Assembly (NCBI RefSeq): GCF_024679095.1
Contig: NC_066522.1
Span: forward strand, 9,231,114 to 9,295,113
Direction of reading: 5' to 3'
Source: Eriocheir sinensis
Taxonomy: Eukaryota; Arthropoda; Malacostraca; Decapoda; Varunidae
Length of the DNA stretch: 64,000 bases
Shown here: positions 56,197-64,000 of the stretch, in pieces
Position numbering within the stretch: position 1 is the stretch's first letter
How the letters are laid out: the number at the start of each line of letters is the position of its first letter
The notes under the pieces: generated by a model
Told to the model about the DNA's origin: nothing
The model's database searches: none
Seen by the model: the letters and a program-made list of their open reading frames with translations, nothing else
Position numbers and translations under genes: made by a program

Positions 56197-56991
56197 GATT
56201 ACTTCTTTTTTATTTTTTTTATTTATTTTTATTTTTTTTTATTTTTTTTATTTACTGTTGCAAGACGATATATCGGTGAACTTTACAGTTAAGATGAATT
56301 TTGTATCAACACCTGAAGGGAGGCGGCTTTAAATCGGTCGAGTCACGCGGGAGAGTTTGAGGTGTGGCGTCTATGAGGGCCCACACGTGTTTTCCCTCCG
56401 GGATTAAAATTCTCTGGGGGATTAAACTTTTCCTCCTTTTCAAAACAGGTGTGCTGGTATACGGGTCAAGCTTTGTACTTCTACGTTAGTGACAGATTTT
56501 CTACGTTAGTTAGACACAAGAAGCTCACTGTCTTTCACTGGGTGCTGTGTTAGGTCGTGTAGTTGTAATCCTACTGAGGAAAGACAGGAAACACAAAAAA
56601 GTCGATTAATAACTTAACCGCTCGTGGCTGTAGCAGGGAAGTCCTCTCACTGTACGGTAATCCTCGCAACACTTCAAACACTAGTTAGACGCGTCACAGC
56701 ACTGAGTTAGACGTTAATTAATTAGGTTGAGTGGTGCTAAATAAGACAAGCACAGTTAGTCGTTCGATTTCTGAGAAGGCGTACGGGCCTATTTAAGTAA
56801 CGGTTAATTAAAAACGTGGATGAACGGATTTCAAAAGTTGTGACGTTAAAATGTAACACACGGAGTCGATTTACACACACGGAGTCGATTTACACACAAA
56901 ATAACAAGTGTCGTTTCACCAGACGAGGCGAAAAGCAAGGTTAAGGTTTGATGCCGGTAGGGCAGCGAGGTCAACGTCCGTCCCTTTGAGG

Positions 56992-57412
<421 letters not shown>

Positions 57413-57608
57413 TTCGTGTGAATATAATTGTTTATTTGTATATAAATGAATTTGTGTGTGTATGAAATTAACATAAAATGTGAAGAACATTACTTGATGT
57501 TTATGAATTTCGCCGTAACTGATCACATATTTAATAAATTTATTCATCTAGTTTTCTTCTCTCTGATGTAAGTTTATATCCGATATTTTTATTTATCTTT
57601 TTACATAG

Positions 57609-57826
<218 letters not shown>

Positions 57827-58077
57827 CATTGTCGTTATATTTTCCTCCCTCTGGCAGACGTATAATACTTACCCTAAAAAGCATGTAACATTTTTATTTC
57901 GCCTAGACTTAACTATAAATCTTCTTTCTTATCACTTAGAACGCTTATGGAAATATGACCTTACATCGACGGTCATGTAATAATTCGCATGTACCTTTCT
58001 AGTTTTTCTGTTGTATTTTTTGTTCCATCAGGTATTCTGCACATTTTTGTTTTTAATTGTTCTCCCCCCACGCCCTC

Positions 58078-58188
58078 AGAGGCTCACCCCTCGGCTCCCT
58101 CGCCTGATCAACACAACGCAACACCATCAGAGACACCCGTTTCCTCGCCCGAGCCTCCGAGACCCTCTGATCCTATTAGTTTGAGTTA
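58078..58188 (+). other. Candidate terminal exon, Pro/Ser-rich
   Basis: A strong pyrimidine tract and CAG (TTCTCCCCCCACGCCCTCAG, 58059-58078) precede a frame reading EAHPSAPSPDQHNATPSETP and ending SDPISLS before TAG at about 58187. It has the look of a 3' splice acceptor and last exon, but no partner exon was found. Confidence 0.2.
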
Positions 58189-58241
58189 GTTACGTGATCG
58201 TGGGCCGCGCCGCCTTCACTGCCCGGTATAATTAACTGTCC

Positions 58242-58245
<4 letters not shown>

Positions 58246-58321
<76 letters not shown>
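58246..58321. repeat. (CA)n microsatellite
   Basis: Pure CA run of about 76 bp abutting the RT relic that follows. Confidence 0.96.
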
Positions 58322-58322
<1 letters not shown>

Positions 58323-58329
58323 CTGTAAC

Positions 58330-58505
58330 CTTCTTCTACAGTCTATACTAAACATCCTCGGTCTATCCATAACTCAAAATCTTAACTGGAAGCTTCATGT
58401 CTCTTCTCTCGCTAAATCAGCTTCTTCGAGGTTGGGCGTTCTGTATCGCTTCCGCCAGTTCTTCTCCCCTGCACCTTTTCCTGTAACCAATCTGCTCCTA
58501 CTACT
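58330..58505 (+). pseudogene. LINE RT relic (Jockey-like family 'E')
   Basis: The + frame reads ILGLSITQNLNWKLHVSSLA, KSASSRLGVLYR and QFFSPAPF. RLGVLYR overlaps the start of the relic at 10960-11470, so they are pieces of one family. Only about 55 residues remain, starting at the (CA)n tract. Confidence 0.7.
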
Positions 58506-58509
58506 ATTA

Positions 58510-59092
58510 CCTCACCCTACTGCTACTGTTTTCGCTGCTGCCCCTTCCTCCCTCCCCACCGCTTCCCTTACTTAGTCTCATCCATTAATATTTTTTTAGT
58601 ATGTGGAAGGTGGCGTTGCTGTTTTGTATTTTCAATCATCAGAGCTTGTGGCGTTATGCATCATGTTTGGTTTATCGATTTTGTTGTTTTGCTTTGTGAC
58701 ACTGAGGTGAGATCAGTTTTTTTTTTCTTTGTTTGCGGAGGATTTTGTCTAACTGGGATATTGTAAAGTGTTGTCTTTTGAGGTTTTAAAAATTGTTGTG
58801 GTGACTGAACATGAGAATTTGCCTTGTGTGCGTTTGCGTTGCTGGGTGATATAGTTAAAGTGAGCTGTTGTGAAGCATTGTGTTGTGAAGGGTGATAAAG
58901 AGACCCATCCAGGGCATTATGGCACATTTATACAACATTAAAGATTTAGTTTATTACAAGACAGCTTATGATTTATACTTCCCTCCATAAATGGGTATTT
59001 TTATAAGAACACAAAATTTCGCAACACTTAAACATCTCTAAAATAATAACTTAAGAACTTCATAACTATCACATAGACTACTATGCAAATAA
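58510..59092. other. No recognised gene
   Basis: T/G-rich then AT-rich. An 88-codon minus-strand frame (58927-58661) matches nothing I know. Confidence 0.5.
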
Positions 59093-59094
59093 AA

Positions 59095-59500
<406 letters not shown>

Positions 59501-60890
59501 ATAATAAAATAATAATTAAATCAATAATAATACCACTCCCACTGGTACCAAATATTAATAATACATCGACAACAGTAGCAGTCCCTCCCAAATTTAAATA
59601 TTCACTATCACCCCCATCATCATCATCACCGCCACCATCACCACCACCCAGGACAACAACACCACCGCCACCTTATGGGTACGAGAGGCCGTGAGAGAAT
59701 ACATAATGGAGGGCAAAAAACGATGGCCACTCCTCCTCCTCCTCCTCCTCCTCTAACATCACCACTACCACCATGCAAGTGTATATGCATGTGTTTGAAT
59801 TAATGATCATGCTGTCTATATTTTTCTCTCTTTTTGTATTTATCCATCTAATTATCTACCTATCTATCTTACTTTGCAATACTTTGTCTACAGTTTTTTT
59901 AATTTTTTCTCTTTTCCTTTTATCGTTCTTTTCATTTTTTAAATTTTTTGCCTCATCCTCATACTTCACATGCACCTCCACAAACAACCACCACCACCAC
60001 CACCTTTACCCCTCACCACCTCCCTTTCCTCCTCCTCCTCCTCTTCTTCCTCCATAACGCCGTCACTTAACTCCAAAAGCACTCATCCTCTTTGGAGATT
60101 TGGCCGTAAAATTTTTATGCTTATTCCCTTCACCTTTTACAGCCACACCGATGCACGAACACAAAAAGAAATGAATATATAAGTACTTACTTCGAGATGT
60201 AAACGTTAGTCCGGCGGTGGAAACATTTTATAAACATTTACGTATTTTGCTCTGACATTTATCGCCTGACTTTTATTACTGCTATAAATCTGCAGCATCG
60301 TAGAAAAGAGGACTAAGCAATAAAAATATAAATAAAATAGAAATCTTCAGGGCACCGCTTGGTCGTTGAACAAAATGTAACCTTGACAGTGGGAGACTTT
60401 AATAATTATATAATTTTCCCTCAAAGTGCCATTGACCACACGAATGACGCAGTTGCGCTTCATGGTAAAGAGAGTATTGAAGGAAGGAGGAAAAGAGGCA
60501 GGCGATAGTGAGAGAGGGAAAGAAAGGGAAAATGAGAAGTAGAGTAGGAGGAAGAGTTAATGAGGGGAGGGAGGTAAAGGGCAGAATGGAAAGACGAAGA
60601 CAAAAAGAAAGGTAAGATAAGAAAGAAGATGAAAGGAGGTACTGGAATATGTAAAAGTCAAGAGGGAATAAACGGAAAACAAACAAAAAAATGATATGGA
60701 GGTAAAGTATGGAGATGGATAAATAGAAATATGACTGAGAATGAAGTGGAAAGGCAAGATAAGTAAATAGAGAGAGAGAAAGAGGAAAGTGGATATAAGG
60801 TGTTCGTGTCATCGCCCCTTCAGTACTGTTTCTTTGTTTTTCCCTTTGGATCTGAACTATCATATCAAATCGCGAGTGTGTGACGGCGAA
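59501..60890. other. No recognised gene
   Basis: Low-complexity CCACCA and CTCCTC patches at 59605-59775 and 59985-60055, AT-rich DNA, and a purine-rich tract at 60470-60790. Frames are compositional. Confidence 0.55.
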
Positions 60891-60894
60891 GAAA

Positions 60895-61275
60895 ATAAAG
60901 AAAAATGAAGAAATTAAAAAAAAATGAAGAAAAAAAAGATGAAATAAAAAAATGAAGAAAATAAAGAAAAATGAAGAAAATAAGGAAAAATGAAGAAAAA
61001 GAAAAATGAAGAAAATAAAGAAAAATGAAGAAAAAGAAAAATTAAGAAAATAAAGAAAAATTAAGAAAATAAAGAAAAATGAAGGAAATAAAGAAAAATG
61101 AAGAAAAAAGAAAAATGTAGAAAATTAAGAAAAATGAAGAAATAAAGTAAATGAAGAGAATAAAGAAAAATGAAGAAAATATAGAGAATGAAGAAAAAGA
61201 AAAATGAAGAAAATAAAGAAAAATGAAGGGAATAAACAAAATGAAGGAAATAAAGAAAAAAGGAAGGAAATAAAC
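60895..61275 (+). repeat. A-rich 16-19 bp minisatellite
   Basis: Tandem ATAAAGAAAAATGAAGAAA units with deletions giving 16-19 bp periods. The long Phe/Leu/Ser-rich minus frame across it is an artefact of the repeat. Confidence 0.93.
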
Positions 61276-61594
61276 ACAAGGACAGTAGGGAATCAGACAC
61301 AGAAACGGACTGATTGACGGGGCTGACTGGGTGGCTGAGTGGGTGGATGAGTTATTGGGTGAAAGGTTGAGAGGTGAGGAGAGTGATAAGGTGACCGTCC
61401 GGTGCTTGGAAGAGTGGCTGGTTGACTTGGTGGATAGCTCTGTAAATGCATGCGTGGGTGGGTAAATGGAAGGCTGAGTGATGAAGTGGTGGAAGAGGAT
61501 ATAGATGTGGAAGAAGGAAGATGTAAAAGAAGGATAAAGAAGAAAGGGGACAAATAAAATGGAAAGAACGAGGAGGAGGAAGACTAAGAAGGCG

Positions 61595-61596
<2 letters not shown>

Positions 61597-61667
<71 letters not shown>
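61597..61667. repeat. (CA)n microsatellite
   Basis: Pure CA run of about 71 bp. Confidence 0.96.
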
Positions 61668-61671
<4 letters not shown>

Positions 61672-61714
61672 ACACACTCCCTACATCACCCATTCCACAC
61701 TAAAGAGATTCACG

Positions 61715-61930
61715 TCAAAGGATGTTGCAGTTGTTTATCCCCAGTCCAGAAGACCACCTATCAACCCGGACTCTAGATTCTAGAATTAAAGATGAGCTCC
61801 GGGAGGGCAGCATGAGCCAATGCAAGATGGTGCCACTATAAACACTGGCCTGCGCCACAACGGGCTGGGCCATACCACCAGGCCCCTCCCAAAACAAGCC
61901 TACTGACGCCACAGGCGAAGATGTAAAAAA
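61715..61930 (-). repeat. SINE-like repeat family 'G', copy 3 (most complete)
   Basis: The reverse complement reads GGCGTCAGTAGGCTTGTTTT, GGCCCAGCCCGTTGTGGCGC, GTGGCACCATCTTGCATTGG, then CTCATGCTGCCCTCCCGGAG and GAGTCCGGGTTGATAGGTGG. It begins after an 18-base A run on the + strand (T run on its own strand), at about 61925-61942. It matches the copies at 3142-3240 and 10620-10880. Confidence 0.7.
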
Positions 61931-61942
61931 AAAAAAAAAAAA

Positions 61943-63585
61943 TGTCTGCGTTTTTTATGTTACTCTTTATCTGTGGCGAGCCAGAAAATGAAAAACTAAA
62001 ACTTTGTTACATCACTGTTCCCTCACTCAGTAACTTCCCTTTTCTATATATTTTATTGTCACATTCCCCCTTCAAACTCTCGCAGCCTCTTGAACGTCAC
62101 GCCTCCAGTGCAAGGTGGTGTGGTGGGTACAAGTAAAAGGCAGAGACGACGTGGCGCTATGAAGTCTCTAGGCGATGCACCGACACCTCACAGTCTAAAA
62201 GGAGACCAAAAATGGGAGGATACATGGCAAAAAAACGAGAGGGAAGACGAAGGGAAGACTGTAACCCTAACATCCTTTTACATGTTAGAAAAGGAGACGG
62301 GGAAAGGGAAATAGATGGGAGTAGCTCAAGAGGCAATATTGGAGCTCTCACAGCCTAAGAGTAAACGAAAGGACAGCCTGCCAAAGGTCGAGAGAAAAGA
62401 AAGTTGGAACACTACAAAAGAGGAATCGATCTCGAAGTAAAAAGGAAACAGTTTCTAAGCCTCAATCGTCCCTCAGTAGCTTACAAAGGGACGCTAGACT
62501 CGCCGTAAAAAGAGAACCACTACTCGAGTCCAAAACGCAACACACCCACTCTTATTTTCAATCTCATTCTCAATTCAACTCCTCTGCCAAGTTACAGACT
62601 CAATGCCCCTCACTCTTCCCATGACCTCCTCTCGCTCTCCTAGCCCCGGCACAGGCTCTCACTCTCTCAGGCCAAATACCTCTCCCTCTCCCACCCTTGG
62701 TACCTCTCCCTCTCCAAATTCCTATCCCAATCGTCCTCGCCAGCTGCCTCGCATAGCCAAGTTGAGTCACGTCCGCTAGATGGAGTTGTTGCGAGGGGGT
62801 GAGTGGCAGGTGAGGGAAGAGGAAATTCACTGACCGATGGACGCAATGCTATACAGACGAGAGTGAGGAGGAAAGGAAGGGGGGTAAAAATGGAATCCGA
62901 TCAAAGCCAAACCCGGCGCCAGAACGAGGAGAAGGCAACAGCGGCTCTTCTCTGCAATTGTTTCCTTCCTCTGCTACGAAGAAAGGAAGATGGATGGGTG
63001 AAGCACGAGCACGGACAACACAACAAAGTGTGGAGGTTAGTATCTGGGCGATGACGACGACCCCATGGGAACAATAACGCGACCCTTGAAGTAAAGTCAC
63101 TCGGGCTCTCGTGTCGCCATCTCGGATCAAAGGCGTTAGTGAGAGCGATACGTAGGAGCACGCGGTTTTCACTCACAAGAAATCGCCGAGTTGCAACGAG
63201 AACAGCGAAACATCTTAAATTATAGGAGAAAGAGGAGGAGGAGGAGGAGAACGATGAAAATAACAAAAGACGAAGAAGAAGAAGAACCACAACAACACCA
63301 AAAGCAAAAACAAAAATAAAAAACAAAACAAGAACAAAAAGAAGAACAACAAGAACAAAAAGAAGAACAAGAAGAAGAACAAGACACAGAGATGAGCATA
63401 CTGATGAAAAAGACGAAGGAGAGGAAAAGAAAGAATGAGGAGTCCAATATACATCTTACCTTCCATCACACCCCTACACCCCCAACACCCACGCCACCGA
63501 AAAGGTCCATCCCAGCGGCGAGTACCTCTATCTGAACCATAACATTTTCACGCCACTCGTAAAGGGGACAGAGAGCAGAACACAG
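61943..63585. other. No recognised gene
   Basis: Mixed-complexity sequence with a purine-rich patch at 63220-63440. Frames around 62090-62350 and 62800-63180 are open but match nothing I know. Confidence 0.5.
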
Positions 63586-63779
63586 CGTTGCCAGATTATC
63601 GTATTCACCACAACGTATTTATCATTTTTAAGCCTCAAACTCTCGTACCTACACAAATAACGACAGAAAATCATCAGTTAGCATTAAAACTGTTATTTAT
63701 TGAGGTTGGTGTTTTTTGCTATAGTTATCGGTCGGAAACAACGAAAATGCAAAGCGATGAGTACGATAATTTGGCAACC
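63586..63779. mobile_element. MITE-like element with ~21 bp terminal inverted repeats
   Basis: The left end GTTGCCAGATTATCGTATTC (63587) pairs with the right end, whose reverse complement is GTTGCCAAATTATCGTACTC (to about 63778). There are two mismatches in 20 bases. The element is about 190 bp, AT-rich and non-coding. Target duplications were not clear. Confidence 0.65.
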
Positions 63780-64000
63780 CTGGCAGAACACGAGAACGAG
63801 ATAGCGTAAAGACCTTGAACGACGCGCAGACACGAACACGGACACGGACATTGGCTCATTCCGCCTCACAATGCCACCATCACCACCGCCACCGTCACCA
63901 AAACCTTAAGAATGAGCTTGTTGCATCCATGCTCTCTTATTCTTCCTCCTCGTCATACGCATCACCACCATACTGTAGTTCTCCTTAAACTAAAACCCAG

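Larger units (their letters stand above)
51721..56990 (-). mobile_element. LINE-B copy 2: near full-length CR1-like non-LTR retrotransposon
   Basis: On the minus strand: 5' UTR (about 56990-56197), ORF1 (56196 to about 54744), ORF2 (about 54690-51884) and 3' UTR to 51721. The 3' terminus is three CATGGAAA octamers (+ strand 51723-51746), the type of short tandem tail used by CR1-like LINEs. The element sits between (GGA)n at 51701-51720 and GGA-rich DNA from about 56992. The 5' limit is approximate. ACACGGAGTCGATTTACAC occurs twice in the 5' UTR (56856-56895). Several frameshifts inactivate both ORFs. Confidence 0.85.

Noticed and set aside
60399..61300. Long Phe/Leu/Ser-rich minus frames resembling membrane proteins
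   Set aside because: Compositional result of the purine-rich tract and A-rich minisatellite on the + strand.

Overview
The window looks like intergenic or accessory DNA from a decapod crustacean, probably a crab; the organism is inferred. The evidence is an extreme microsatellite load ((CT)n, (GT)n, (TTA)n, (GGA)n, (TA)n, many over 100 bp), several non-LTR retrotransposon lineages, and a SINE-like family beginning near 'GCGCCGGTAGGCT' that I associate with decapods. No host protein-coding gene is recognised with confidence. Most long open frames here are translated microsatellites.

Layout. 1-1669 (-): open EN-RT reading frame of a Jockey/CR1-group LINE running off the left edge. 4.48-5.54 kb (-): RTE-type RT pseudogene. 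6.57-6.89 kb and 23.25-23.59 kb: two copies of an unnamed ~330 bp repeat. 10.6-11.5 kb: SINE-like copy plus an RT C-terminal relic. 15.15-20.52 kb (+): near full-length CR1-like LINE ('LINE-A') with promoter-like 78 bp monomers, an intact ORF1 (SGNH esterase) and an ORF2 broken by stops. 20.75-21.6 kb (+): another RT C-terminus. 21.6-22.9 kb: 1.2 kb of (AAT)n. 25.1-28.4 kb (-): 5'-truncated second CR1-like LINE ('LINE-B') split by a 1379 bp mariner-like transposon. 28.4-31.2 kb: purine/pyrimidine tracts. 51.72-~56.99 kb (-): longer LINE-B copy holding both ORFs and the empty mariner site. The rest is microsatellite, small relics, a tRNA-headed SINE (57.6 kb) and a MITE-like element (63.6 kb).

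The most unusual locus is 32.0-37.6 kb. Two long inverted arms (31988-33275 and 35155-36965) enclose a compact cluster of decayed virus-like genes on the + strand. In order these are a small basic/hydrophobic pX-like protein, a protein beginning MKEYCLIP, a macro-domain-like protein broken by a 44 bp tandem duplication, and an adenovirus/Polinton-type cysteine protease. The gene set and long inverted arms suggest a rearranged remnant of a Maverick/Polinton-like element or related large DNA virus. No polymerase, integrase, ATPase or major capsid gene is seen. The arms carry ~150 bp tandem subrepeats with a perfect short dyad and duplicated copies of a spliced gene whose right copy continues to 37563. 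Minisatellites of 79 bp and 44 bp follow.

Both larger LINE families are flanked on both sides by a matching microsatellite: LINE-A by (CT)n, both LINE-B copies by (GGA)n-rich DNA. This suggests insertion into, or seeding of, simple repeats.
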